DNA from: Cristatella mucedo
Taxonomy: Eukaryota > Bryozoa > Phylactolaemata > Cristatellidae
Assembly (NCBI GenBank): GCA_009760855.2
Contig: WPIO01000007.1
Span: 6,292,501 to 6,356,500, forward strand
DNA: 64,000 nucleotides
Reading direction: 5' to 3'
How positions within the stretch are numbered: position 1 is the stretch's first letter; the number at the start of each line of letters is the position of its first letter. The notes under the pieces are model-generated. The model ran no database searches, was not told the origin of the DNA, and worked only from the letters and a program-made list of their open reading frames with translations. Below, one piece after another: positions 1 through 11,085 of this stretch. The position numbers and the translations under genes are program-made.

Positions 1-492
1 TTGTGCCATCTGCAGAGACAGCTAAATTTTCTCCAACCTGGTTACAAATTTCGAAATGTAGTTCTTGCATATCCCACAATACTGTGGGACACTAGCCACA
101 GACTCTTCAAGGGGCGACACTTCCATCAGCTGAGAGACTGTTAAATTCAAATCCCTAACCCTCATTAAAGTGGCTGCAGTATACACCTTGAGGACTCATG
201 CTCAGCTGAACTGTATGCCATCAGTAAAGACGGAAAAACCAGATCTTAATCTACAGTACACTCGATTACTCTACTCCAGCATCCAAATATTTCGCTCCAC
301 CAGACCATCCCACTGTGGATGTAGAGGCATAGTCAGCATTTTGTGAATACACAATTGCTTACGGCATTCTCAGGAGAATGAGTAAGATTCTCTCAACCTT
401 CCGCCACTTTATTTCTTGGTTTGGGTTCTGGGCAATCGTATGCACACCCTTTCGACGTCGTCATGCGGAGGCTTGGGAGCAAAGCGAGATAA

Positions 493-650
493 AAAGTTAG
501 CTGATTTAGCAGCCTCATTTGTACTGGAGCAGATGACCCCTAACGGCTATCACCACTGCATGCAATGGGCAATAAAGCATCGCCCAATTCAGGACTCGAA
601 CTCACGACCTGGCTCGTGAAGAGCAAGCACCTTATCTCTTGGTCTAAGAC
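493..650 (-). repeat. tRNA-derived SINE copy
   Basis: On the minus strand there is a box B-like GGACTCGAACTCACGACC complement, then a body matching the SINE copies at 29450 and 48003 (GCCGTTA... CTGCTAAATCAGC). This copy is diverged at its 5' end. It is a retroposed tRNA-like sequence, not a working tRNA gene. Confidence 0.75.
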
Positions 651-711
651 CTAATGCTAAAGGTATTCCGCGAGTCCTTCACAAACAGCACTAAAGCTCT
701 GGGAAGATGAC

Positions 712-1690
712 CTTTATATAATAATAATAATATTGCACTTGATAAAGCGCCCTCAGAGAACTTAATCTCTTTCTAGGCGCTTTACATTTGCTGCAAAGTG
801 ATACGCAATAGAATAGTAAGTAAAATCATGCTTGAAAAACAAACAAAATGAATAACATGGTTAGGGGTTACATGCACTGGGTCAGCATGCAAATGTGGTT
901 AGTGGCAGCATGAACAGTGTCAGCACGCATAAGCACATCGAGGACGAATCACAAGGACCCACTAAATGCTGTCCTAAATAGGTATGTTTTTAAGTTTCTT
1001 TTAAATGTGGTCAGGTCAGGGGATGTTCTGATGCAGGTCGGGAGGGAGTTCCAGGCTGTGGGAGCATACGAGCTAAATGCACGGTCTCCAAAGGATTTAA
1101 GGTTTGTACGAGGTATTTCTAGACTGTTGGATTCCGAAAAGCAAGTGGTACGATGCTTTGCCTGATGGGTTAGTATATCTGAAAGATAGGCTGGAGCCAT
1201 AGAATGAAGAGACCTAAAAGTGAGCAACAAAACCTTGAAGTCAATCCGTTGCTTGACTGGTAACCAGTGCAGGTCGGCGAGAAGTGGAGTAATGTGGCAA
1301 CTGCGACGCTCACGACAGACAAGCCTAGCTGCAGAGTTTTGCATCAGCTGCAATCGCCTGATCGCACATGCTGGTAGGCCAGTAAGCAGTGAGTTGCAGA
1401 AGTCGAGACGAGATGTCACGAATGCATGGACCAACTTGGACGTGGTATCCTTATCTAAACAAGCCCGAATTTTAGCAATGTTATGAAGCTGAAAATAGGC
1501 TGATTTGACTGTGGAGCTGATATGGTCGTCTAACGAGAGGTCGCTTTGGAATATGACACCTAGATTTCGAGCTGATGCAACTGAAGATATGCTGGCAGAG
1601 CCAATTTTGAAAGTCGGCCTTTCCAATTTCTGAATAACACTAGGTTTGCCCATAACTAGTAAGTTACCTTTGTACTTGGAATTACCCAAT
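712..1690 (-). mobile_element. LINE family A, 5'-truncated copy (C-terminal RT region)
   Basis: A minus-strand open frame (949-1689, 246 codons) encodes the end of a non-LTR reverse transcriptase. It contains LGVIFQSDLSLDDHISS, HITPLLADLHWLPVKQRIDF and RAFSSYAPTAWNSLPTC, nearly the same as the copy at 59632. The 3' end keeps the family A stem and an ATT-type microsatellite near 718-732. The copy starts mid-RT, as expected from 5' truncation, and it has few disabling changes, so it is young. Confidence 0.92.
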
Positions 1691-2591
1691 GTTTCGACAG
1701 ACGAAGTGCTCCACGGTCAGCAGCCCCTGCATACAGGTCGGCAGAACGAGACACTGAAAGAGCCGAAAGGACCGTCTGCTGCGTACGATGGCTGCACTAT
1801 GCAATGACAATGCCAGCTTAGCCGACCGAGCTCAGCACAGTTTCAGCAACCACAATCGAACGGTGGTGAATTCGTTCATTTCGGATTTCATTCAGTCTTG
1901 TTGACTGGCTTTCGGCCATTTTAAGAAGTATTTTGAAGCAGGCAGAATCAGATCAACTCAGTGTACGTCTGTGGCACTGGCCAAACAATGGTGAATTTAA
2001 AATGCGATCGCGGCTGCCACGTCGGGCAGAGTGTGAGCGTAGCAGCTTTGTAGAGAAAATGTCATCATTTGCCATCATCAGGAGCCAGGATTTTCATCAA
2101 GGGGGACAAGACTTTCGTGCAGGGGGCTAGACCTGCAATTAATGAAAAATGGTAGCGCAACATCAGCTTGTTTATTTGACTCGGGCTCAGCACTTGCTCA
2201 TTTAGTAGAATCACGATATAGTTTTGTCGATGGTGACGTGGCATTCCGGAGTGGGGGGCATGGTAATAGAAGCGACTTATGTAGCTGCCCTTTTTTCTGT
2301 AGGGCATAGAGGCAAATGCCTCCCTGCCTCACCCCTGGCTCTGCCACTGGCTAAGGTAGCAGTCATCAGAAGCCACCGCAGGAACCAAAGCTAGCAGGCT
2401 AGCAGTGAGGCACCACGAGAGATGGCAAGCAATGCCAGCCACAGTCTCGACTGTGTCGAGTCGTGCGTCGAGTGTGCTGTTGTCGTGGACATATGGTCAT
2501 TCTTCACTCGGGCGCACTTATTTTTTTTATTAGCTGTCGCAAGTGTCACCTGTGGTGCGCTGGAATAGCAGAGGGAGCCTTTTTCTTGCAG
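1691..2591. other. Unassigned sequence before a terminal exon
   Basis: No convincing coding exon or repeat is seen here. The last bases (GAGCCTTTTTCTTGCAG) make a strong splice acceptor for the exon at 2592, so this is probably intron of a gene that starts outside the window. Confidence 0.4.
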
Positions 2592-3176
2592 GACACCGAG
2601 CAAACTGCCGATGCAGCTCGAAAGAGGAAAAAGGCGACTCGCGACTTCCTCTCGACGCAAGCCCCCGTAGCCGCAGACAAGCAGGCTGCGCTTGGCGTCC
2701 GCCCGGGGGCACCAGCTGGCAGCAGCCAGTCGGCGGCACCGGTTGCTGCCGCTCCGCCTTCGATGCCTAGGGCAGCCGCCTCAGCCGCCAAGCTGCCGAA
2801 GGCTAGCCCCGCAAGTGCTGCGTCTGACAGCTCTTTGCAGCAGCAACTGGCGCAGCGTCCGGCTGCTGCGAAAGCGGTTCCAGTATTGCCCGGCGGCAGT
2901 GGTGCCTCCGCTGCAGCACCGGTGGTCGAGCAGCAGCGACGCATGTCATCGCAGCAGCGGCGCAGTCGGGAGCCACTGCATCACGCCAGCCGCAGCAAGG
3001 TATACGTCAGCAGCAGAAGCGGTACGGCTGGCAGCAGCAGCAGCAGCAGCAGCGGTCCGACGTCATATCAGCCGAACGTTGCCCGAGCGCCACGACGGCC
3101 TGCCACCAGCAGTGGTGGCAGCGCCGGCCGGCCGCCACCGTCGCACGCGCCGGTCAGCGCCGACGAGGGCAGATAG
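2592..3176 (+). CDS. Probable terminal exon, Ser/Ala/Gln/Pro-rich C-terminal tail
   Basis: The exon opens after a pyrimidine-rich acceptor (CTTTTTCTTGCAG) in phase 0 and runs 195 codons to TAG. The reading starts DTEQTADAARKRKKATRDF, with a basic KRKK patch that could be a nuclear localisation signal. It then becomes low complexity: Ala/Pro/Ser stretches, short Gln runs (LQQQLAQ, EQQRR, SSQQRR) and a seven-residue Ser run at about residues 155-161. Such tails are typically disordered, and no domain can be recognised. Upstream exons must lie before the window or in unrecognised form within it. An AATAAA lies about 800 bases downstream. The GC- and CAG-rich composition keeps several frames open, so the frame choice rests on the acceptor and the KRKK start. 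The function is unknown. Confidence 0.5.
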   Translation, partial: DTEQTADAARKRKKATRDFLSTQAPVAADKQAALGVRPGAPAGSSQSAAPVAAAPPSMPRAAASAAKLPKASPASAASDSSLQQQLAQRPAAAKAVPVLPGGSGASAAAPVVEQQRRMSSQQRRSREPLHHASRSKVYVSSRSGTAGSSSSSSSGPTSYQPNVARAPRRPATSSGGSAGRPPPSHAPVSADEGR

Positions 3177-3995
3177 TGCCTTGCCGGCGATATGCGATCT
3201 GTGAGGAGACGCACAATTGCCCTACCGTTTAGCCGTGTGGCAGCAAGTGTGTTTAAGTGTTGCGTTGAACCTTTGCGATTCGGTGAGGCAGCTGGTGCGT
3301 GCGAGCAGCAGTCGGCTCTCGTCTGAGTTCAGGCCGCTGCTCCTCTCTCTCAGCCCGTTGTGCGTGTCGCACATCGAGTCGTCCGACTACAGCCCCGCAT
3401 GGGCGTTTTTACCCTTGCTTAAGGTCGAAGGGGCGTGCAGTGCGTGCCAGTCAGGCCCTGCCGAGGCCACTTCACCACTGGCTGACGAGTGTTGCTTGGC
3501 GCTCGGACGAGCAGTGTTTGCTGCTGCCGAATTGCCTTGTCACATTTCTTTTGTTTTTGTTCACGCGGTGTTGCGCACAGACCGTCTGATAGTGCGAGCA
3601 CTCGTCTGCGGCAGCCGTCCAGCGCTGTCCTGGATGCGCCCAGCGACTGGCTGCTCTTCACCGCGTCGCAGCGCTGTGGTCTCATCGGGGCGAATGGCGA
3701 TTTCGTGACAGTCGCAACTCTCAGCACTGTCGTGGGCATCGCTTGCCGCGAAGCACCAGCGAGCGGCACGATTGTGTGACCGAGTGACTTTCGCTTGCGA
3801 TTGCCGTGGTGTGACTGGCCTGCTGCTAGCCACTGCTTGCTGAAGTGTGCAGATCGAGTCCATTTTTTATTCGTACTCTAGATGGTGCTCCTTCTGATTT
3901 CAGGGCGCATACCATAATCCTGCCTGTATTTGATAGAACTTGTTACTCACAGGCAGGCGATATCTTTTTCGCAATAAAGCAAGCTATTTTTTAAA
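3177..3995 (+). other. Candidate 3' UTR
   Basis: This stretch lies between the stop of the Ser/Ala-rich exon and the first AATAAA. Several overlapping frames are open because it is GC-rich, but none has recognisable protein features, so I read it as untranslated. Confidence 0.4.
3973..3978 (+). promoter_or_regulatory. AATAAA polyadenylation signal
   Basis: A canonical hexamer (CGCAATAAAGCAAGC) is followed by a T-rich stretch. It is the first such signal after the terminal exon at 2592-3176. Confidence 0.5.
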
Positions 3996-4610
3996 ATAAT
4001 GCGTTTGTTGGTAGTGCGTTGCGTGTTTGCCTTGCATATTTGCTGGTGGACTGGACTGAAGACGTTCGTGCAATGTCGGAAATCGCCGCCTGTGCTTGTT
4101 TTCTAAGAAATACTGTCTTCTGCCCTTTGATCAACGAGTGACAGCAGAACTTTGCAATCAGAGTCGGGTTGGGATCAGTGGCTCGTTGACTAGTGTGCAC
4201 CTTCGCTATGAATGTTTTGCCTGTTTTATGCCACCGTTGAGAATCTCCGACTGTGCACGTGACAATGTCCGATGAGTGTGTTTTAATCCGTCGTTGCATT
4301 ACCCGTGTTCGTGTGGCACTGTCTACTTGGCAAGGCCACAAAGCCTTAGATTATGGCTACTTGACTCTGTGTGAAAGGTCGTGTATAGAATCGCCCAACC
4401 AACAAGCCGTCGGCTGTAGCAAGACTCCATGTCCTTGACACTTCGCCAAGACATGGCATGGCGTAGAATTGCCATGGGTATGTGCCTAGAAATCGGCAGT
4501 AACGTTGTCGAGGACACGTCGTGGCCTCGTACTGACGATTCAACGCATGACGATTCAACGCATATTAACTTTGCTGAGTTGGAGCTGGTGCTGAAAGGCG
4601 TCAACCTAGC
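3996..4610. other. Unassigned intergenic sequence
   Basis: I see no gene, repeat family or RNA feature that can be supported in this stretch. Confidence 0.4.
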
Positions 4611-4830
4611 TATAATAATAATAATAATAATGCATTTGTTGTAGAACCCACAGAGAATTCAACCTCTTTCTAGGCACTTTACATTTGCCGTAAAGGAAGC
4701 ATGATGGAATGGTTAGCAGTAGCATGCTCAAAGAACAAAAAGCATAATACGGTTGGAGGTGACATGCAAATATGGTTTAGTGGCAGCATGCAGTGTCAGC
4801 TTGCATAAGCAAAGAAATGACGAAGCAGGA
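4611..4830 (-). mobile_element. LINE family A 3' end
   Basis: An ATA/ATT microsatellite is followed by the complement of the family A terminal stem (AATTCAACCTCTTTCTAGGCAC) and then the family 3' UTR with its GTGGTTAGTGGCAGCATGCA-like block. Only the 3' untranslated end is present. Confidence 0.85.
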
Positions 4831-5480
4831 TTCAGCGACAGTATTCAGCTTGCTCCAATCATTTAGCACCGGCAGTAAACCGGTTCACACATAAGGGCTT
4901 GGGGAAGAGTTAGCACGTCGGCACCAGACCCTACCTTACTAAACGATTCGATAATGTGGTTTGGATGTCTCTGTTAGTCTTGTTTCATCGAGAGAGAATA
5001 AGGCGAATCACCAGACTCACGAAGCCCAACGGTGCTTAAAACCTAACCGCATCAACGAGCGACCTCAGGCACTGCCTACGGAGTCGAGACGTCGTGGCAG
5101 ATGAAGGAAGCAATGGCAGAACGATTGACTCCCTCCCCCTATTCCACGATAAGCACCACCTCGGCATTGATCTTACTCTCAAGCCTTGCTCAACTGAGCT
5201 TCCCAAAGGCTATGATAACCTACAGTCAGGTTGAGAGCAAGGTGCGACCGTGCTTTCGCTACAGGTCGGTTGCCTCATTGTCGTAGAACCATGGTAGCCT
5301 TACCGCACCGAGCAGTTGGCATAAGTTGGCACATGATGTCAAGCATTTCCGTGGTGATTCCTCCTTTACGGCCCTGGACTGTCGGCCGAGTAGGCTCGCA
5401 ATCTGGCAGCAGGTGCAGGATGAGGGCACCGCAGCACTGATCAAAGAGCTAGAGCAAATATTTCGCGAGCGAATCTGTCA

Positions 5481-5545
5481 ATAATAATAATAATAATACA
5501 TTAGCACATCGCCCTCAGATAACTTAAATCTTTTTCTAGCTTTTG
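5481..5545 (-). mobile_element. LINE family A 3' tail fragment
   Basis: An (ATA)n run is followed by a degenerate complement of the family A terminal stem (CGCCCTCAGATAACTTAAATC). It is a very short 5'-truncated insertion. Confidence 0.75.
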
Positions 5546-6788
5546 CGAGACAATTCAGCTGATTAAATCACAGATTGTTCGAGCTCTTGGGCGTTATCTT
5601 GCATTTTCGCCGTGCCTATCGCCAATTGGGGGGGGGGGACGCTACCGCTGAGCGATATTACCGAACTATTAGGAGCATGGCTGCACGCAGCAGCAGCAAC
5701 GTTCTTGATACGGTTTTCTGGTACAAACCAGAGTTCTTCAAATAAACTTATCGGAATATAAACTATTCAGCCTCTCGTGTTCTACTCGGAAAAGTTTACT
5801 CCTGCAAACTTTCTGAAAATGCACGATGAAAAAACTAGCCTTGTTGGTATTGGATTTGTCATAGTGTCATTCAGAAACTTTATAAAGTTTTTCTCGCAAA
5901 AATTTCTCAGCCAGCACTTTTTTAATAGGCGTGTACTGAGTCTGGACACTATTTTCCAAAACGACCTCTCGCCGGATTTACCATACGAGCACCACAATCG
6001 GGTCTTAGCCCAATCAGTGAGTTGACATCGCCAAGTATTCTGGCGTGCTTAGGTCAGGAAACTACAGCCAATTAAGTTAATATATGCATGACAACCCATT
6101 AAAACTCCTGTAGCTCACTACTTTCAGGTCTCCCTGCGAGTGCAATAAGACGCTTGCAGGTAGGACACAATTCTGCAAATAGACCAGTAAGTGAGCGCCG
6201 CAACTGCTAGATGACCGCAGTTTACTCTCGCCTGCACTAATCTCTCATCGCGGCATCGATTTCTCTCCTCTCTCCTTTCTCTGAACTAGTGCAGATTTCC
6301 TGCAGATGTCCCTTCGCACGACCAGCTGCCCTAACTTTTGGCGAATCGCCTCGCACAAACCTCAAATCCTTTCGAAATATTGCTTCTGTTACGCGCTGAA
6401 AGCTTAGAGCTCTGCCCGCTGTCATTTCACATCACATCACTTTTCTATATTTAAAAGGAAAATAAAGACTCGCTTTCTCTTTACCAACATTTTCCCAGTC
6501 AGTGTGAACCTTTTGAGTACTAAAACTGTGCTTGCTATTGTTGATTGACATTCCGACAGCAAGTCAGCGACGGTACGGAAACACTGATAGTCCAAGAACA
6601 ACTGCTTATTTGGGCTCTCGGCGCGACGGCTCACGACCATTCTCTCCTGCGTCTGCGTTCTCACTGCCCCTTCTTTGCAGGCCACGACTCATCCTCCATC
6701 AAACATAAACTCATCGAACCATAACCCTCAATAAATCATAAACCCGCGGAAGCGTCAGAAGACCACACTTATCAATCATTCGTCAATG
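5546..6788. other. Unassigned sequence
   Basis: No supported gene was found. A short echo of the LINE-A coding region (complement near 6335-6420, CGCACAAACCTCAAATCCTTTC) suggests an old LINE remnant. The rest shows nothing recognisable. Confidence 0.4.
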
Positions 6789-6912
6789 GCTACTGAATGC
6801 GTACCAAAAGCCGCTTAGGCTGCAAGTTCGCTATACGAAACTCTCCTGCGTAACACCCACATAGTCTTTATGACTTTGCGGAGTTACAGACAGAGATACA
6901 TTACAATAAATT
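6789..6912 (+). mobile_element. LINE family B 3' end
   Basis: It matches the complement of the block seen at 17850, 22283, 31960 and 53498. In sense orientation it reads GTAACACCCACATAGTCTTT then ACTTTGCGGAGTTACAGACA and ends in TACATTACAAT. This fixes the family B 3' terminus and its ACATT-type tail. Confidence 0.8.
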
Positions 6913-7089
6913 CACGTTTTTTCCTTTCTCCATGAAGTACTTAGCGAGAGATTTAGTTCATGGGCTGTGCTATTTAAAGGCTGCATTATAGTTACTGCTT
7001 GCTATTTGGTTCTCGCCGGGACTTGACTACTGTGGCTCAGCGTTGGTGGCAGGGTTACCGGACAACCACTAAGCATCGACAGTGGATTA

Positions 7090-7175
7090 CAATAATAATA
7101 TTAATAAGTCTTTTGCATAGCGCCCTCAGAGTACTAAGTCTCTATTCAGGCGCTTAAAACTCGCTGCAACAGAAG
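7090..7175 (-). mobile_element. LINE family A 3' tail fragment
   Basis: AATAATAATATTAATAAG is followed by a diverged complement of the terminal stem (CGCCCTCAGAGTACTAAGTC). Confidence 0.75.
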
Positions 7176-7874
7176 TAATAACCAATATTGAATGATAAGC
7201 ATGATGGAGGGTTTCAGCAATGCATGCTGTCAGAGCGCTGACACTACTGAGATCCTGGAAGACAGGAAAGGATTAAAGCATACGTTATTTCCAGCCTGTT
7301 TAATGGTCTGTTTCACTTCCTGCCTTCCAGGTATATTCTCATTCTAGTTGATCAGACTGTTTTTTTAGCCGTTGGCTGTAGGTTATTCTTATTAATTTTT
7401 ATCTTTTCATTGAAAATATGCGCAATTAATAATTCGAGTTTTCGCCAGTTGTATGCTTTTGCTTTGGCGCGTGCAGAATGCTTTTCACCTTTCATGCCGG
7501 TTGTTGGCTATCTGGCATACCACCCAGGTCCAGCTGTGCACCCCCTGTTTAATTGAAATTCAACCAGCCGGATCTTACAGGTGCCTAGACTGGCACTTTG
7601 AGCTCCTTTCTATTTTAAAAACCCAATATTTACTCTGTTTCTACAGTGTCTACCACAAGTGGCTCTTCGCCAGCCCTTTGCAAGATTATGTTTGATCTGA
7701 TCATTATTTTCGCGAACCGACTGAACTTCAGGTACTAACAAGAAAAGCTGTCAACTATAGGTATACATCCATTGCAGGAAGCAGCTTCCATATGAGGAAA
7801 GAGATCAGACTTGTCGCTGGATATGTTTGCATTCACGGAATCTCTAAGCTGAAATGCTCTCCTACTCCAAAGTA

Positions 7875-7952
7875 TTGCAGCAAATATAAAAAGTGCCTAG
7901 AAAGAGATTAAGTTCTCTGAGGGCGCTATACAAATGTATTATTTTTATTACT
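7875..7952 (+). mobile_element. LINE family A 3' tail fragment
   Basis: The sense-strand stem AAGTGCCTAGAAAGAGATTA, then TTCTCTGAGGGCGCTATACA and a TTATT tail. Only the last roughly 80 bases of the element are present. Confidence 0.8.
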
Positions 7953-9344
7953 TTGCAAGCATTTGCGTGTCGTATGCGTGAGAACTAAAGCCTATATTTT
8001 GCTTGGTAAGAGGTAAAGTATAAACTGCATGAAAGAGTGGACCTAAAATGGATTCCTTGGGCACCTTATTCGCTGAAGGCTCGCTAGACGATCTTTTTGC
8101 TATTAACATCAACTATCTGAATTCTCGCATTGAGACATGATCTAAACCATTGCAGCACAGTGCCTGTGATGCATAGGTAAGGCACTAGGTTAGTCAGTAT
8201 TCCTGTGGAAGGTCATTGCACACTCATCATACGGATGTAAGGATCGTACTTAAAATCGAATAAATTGTATCGCGTGTAGCCTTAGCAAAGCTGATAAGGG
8301 AGAATGGCCGAAAAGCCTAAAAATGGGATCAAAAATGAAAGTTAGCCTATTAAAGGAGAAACAGTTATCAATGTTATCCAAAATTTTGATGATTGACAGA
8401 TGACCAGAGCATTTTAAATACAATTTTAAATACTATTTTTATTATTATTTCATTTATTATTTATTATTTTTTATTATTTTAAATACAATTATTTTCTAAT
8501 ACCTCTGTACAATTTAACGGCACCGGAGCTTCGTTTTTTCGGCGACATATGTCGATAAAGTTACTCAGCTCTAAACGAATGCCAGACATTCAATTGTAGT
8601 AATAGAAAACGTTAATTTCTCAAAATAATTACGTGCCCCTTCGAGGTAAACCATTCGACTGGTAGTTATGACGATCAAAAAGCGTAAATCCGATCCCACC
8701 ATGTGCAGCCAGGCCCCGGTGGGTGTGTACGGATTCGCTAGCAGATGGCGGCTCGGCGGAGAACGAAGCCCCCCACAAGCGAGTTTGCGTTGACGATGTG
8801 TTGTCGACGACGGCTGTATTGCATTATACACAGGTAACGAAAGCGTGGGAGTACATACGGGTGGTACATACGGATGGGTACATACGGATGTAGAAGCCGT
8901 CGCGGTAGCAGCTCCGGAGCGCCAGTAGAGAAGAGAAGGTGAGCAGGAAAAGGGAGAGGAGCGCGTGTGGATAGCGTTCGTACAGGCCGACGCACATGCA
9001 GAACGATCCCCGCTGCAGGACTAGTGGGTCAAGCGACTACAGCCGACCCGTTGCAATTAAATCCAGCTTCGTCAGCCGATATTGTCCAACTGCAGCCCCT
9101 AATGAGGCAGTACTCAGCGTGCTCGTTGGCCGGGCAGGTTGGTATCCTGCTGAAGCTGAACAGCATTGCAGGCGCGGCCACGCCCACAGGTGTAGCCCAC
9201 CTTCTACGAGAGGCTATCAAAGGCTATCAATCTCCTTATTTCCTTTCTGTACATAGGTTTACAGTAGTATATTTGCCCACAAACCAGAAGTGACTATTGT
9301 TCGGCAACTAGAAAATTGTTAGGGATAATGTGCATTAGTGAGCA
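7953..9344. other. Unassigned sequence with an AT-rich stretch and a GC-richer patch
   Basis: It holds an ATT-rich stretch near 8430-8480 and a GC-richer patch at about 8740-9200. Several short frames in the patch are open, but none has family features or good splice sites. Confidence 0.35.
8851..8890. repeat. Minisatellite, three copies of a 13-14 bp unit
   Basis: Three head-to-tail units of GTACATACGGRTG(G) are present. Neighbouring sequence does not continue the array. Confidence 0.85.
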
Positions 9345-9490
9345 GCGATGGCACACTAGGTAAGGTGGTTGCTCGGTTGCCCAAGGTCGTGGGTTCGAAT
9401 CCTACGATCCTTTATTGCCGCTGTGGCGTTTGCTTTTTAAGGCTCTTCTGCCGCTGTGCAAAAAGATGCTGTCAAATCAGCTAGTATTTT
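9345..9490 (+). repeat. tRNA-derived SINE copy
   Basis: The copy starts GATGGCACACTAGGTAAGGT (box A-like), has box B GGTTCGAATCC, and ends CAAATCAGCTAGTATTTTAT. The middle of the tRNA-unrelated body is diverged from other copies. Confidence 0.85.
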
Positions 9491-10359
9491 ATGTTGATAA
9501 TTGACTGCCACCGCTACCGCCCACTAAGGAATCAATTGTCACCAGAGCTACCGAATCCAGGGACAGCTGATCCAGTTCCTGTGCGGGCCATACGACAAGA
9601 GGGAAGCTGCAGCCGCTGGGTGCGACCGGCTGCCGCTAAGCGGGTGCTGACTACATGGATTAAGCTAGCTCGTCCTCTGGGAATCAGTTAATAAATGTTG
9701 ATTCAATTTTATTCAAGAGAAATTAAGGTGATTTCAATTTCTCAATTAGCCATTATAGATGCGATTTCTTTAGGGGATAGCATAATTATATCGGGCGAAA
9801 CTTGTGGTTGTACGACTGCCGCCTCGGAGCGTGTCGCTTTAGTGGACATGTTCTGTTGGTGCTATCTGAGGGTCTTGTGAGGCAAACCTATTCCTACAGT
9901 TCTGTATTTAGCTTTTAAGTTAATCGCTCATGAGATTCATAGCGCTGGCGCAGTCATCGTCTATCTTGAGTATATACATCCTGACAACCAAAGAAGCACT
10001 GCCTCGGTTTTCAACTCCACCAGTGACGTTAAATACATGCCATACCTACGATGTTAGTAGACCGACCACCTTGAAATTTGGAATGTGTAATCGTTTGAGC
10101 TTGTATATCATTCCAGTCGTCTTGTGCATATTGAACCTTGGTTGATAGACTGATTTTATCAAGAACTGGCTGCGTTTGTGATGCTAAGCCGCTGTCGTCA
10201 TTTCACTCACAAGTCTTGAAAATATCACAGGTAGGCTAATAGTGATCCAATCAAAGTGAAGTTTGAAGTACACACTCCTAGGTGTGTGCTTCCAAGTTGT
10301 ATGTCGGTAAACTGAGTAGCACGGGCTTCATTGCCATCACTTCCATGCGTTTATAGCTT
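9491..10359. other. Unassigned sequence
   Basis: No gene or repeat family can be supported here. Confidence 0.4.
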
Positions 10360-11085
10360 TGTACCCAGGCTGGGTTCGGTTGGCTGGGACCGGACGGCTA
10401 TAGTGAGGGTTAGGGTCACCGGCTAGGCCGGGGTCAGACCTATGAATTGCCGGATGAGTGGTGACGAGAGGTCACTGGGGCTCTTGGGCACGGGAAGTTG
10501 GCCAAGTAAGTCGTGGTGTTTGTTGGAGGCTCCCGGTCTCGCCGAGTTATGCACCTGGATTCGTGCAGGCGTGCTCCGGCGATGCTGCCACGCACGCAAG
10601 GGAATGAGTACCCAAGGGCCGAGTGGAGCTGGATAGCTCGATCGTTGTTGACTTGTTTATACCAAGTTCCCCGTGTAGCGTGTTCGTGACCCCCCCCCCG
10701 TGTGTTGGCGTCTTTCGGTGGAAGGTTACGACTGTGGTAGTTGTCGACTCGGACTAGCCAGCAGTTACTCAGCCAGCCGGGTTTTGGACGGCGTACGCTC
10801 GTACTGTTGGACTCGGAGTTGGTACAACGACAAGACTGCGGAAGCCGACTGACCCCAACTAACACGTTTGTTCGCGCTTGCTGCGTCATAGTGTATGATG
10901 TATAGGATCCTCCCTGTAGACTTGTTTAGTTCCCCTGTTGTTGTTGGCGCATGCGTTATTATAAAGATGTTTAACCTGACGGCCGCTCGTCCTACCCTAG
11001 CTCGGCGGCATGGCGAGCGGCAGCGTGGCCGGAGTATGGCGGGGTTTGGCGGGAATTAGCCTCTGACCCCTGGAACCCGGTTACA
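10360..11085 (+). mobile_element. Probable solo LTR
   Basis: The 726-bp unit starts TGTACCCAGGCTGGGTTC and ends GGAACCCGGTTACA, so it has TG...CA ends with related inverted termini (TGTA...TACA). It is flanked on both sides by GCTT, a 4-bp direct repeat as expected for a retroviral-type integrase. An ATTATAAAGATG motif about 130 bases before the 3' end could belong to the R region and suggests plus orientation. No gag-pol or second LTR is nearby, hence the solo call. Open frames inside it are not convincing. Confidence 0.55.

Noticed and set aside
2530-3863. Several overlapping 60-170 codon frames on both strands besides the called exon
   Set aside because: GC-rich sequence lacks stops. Only the frame starting at the strong acceptor at 2592 has a plausible exon structure.
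5777-6025. Overlapping 71-82 codon frames on both strands
   Set aside because: Ordinary AT-balanced sequence with no homology, no splice sites and no repeat membership that I can support.
9345-9425. Possible tRNA gene (box A and box B present)
   Set aside because: The sequence continues into the SINE body and 3' end shared by about ten copies, and the anticodon arm does not pair well. It is a SINE, as are the similar heads at 29450, 39770, 48003, 48820 and 61708.
10440-10889. 149-codon minus-strand frame
   Set aside because: It lies wholly inside the LTR candidate, has no protein features and is probably a chance frame in GC-rich LTR sequence.
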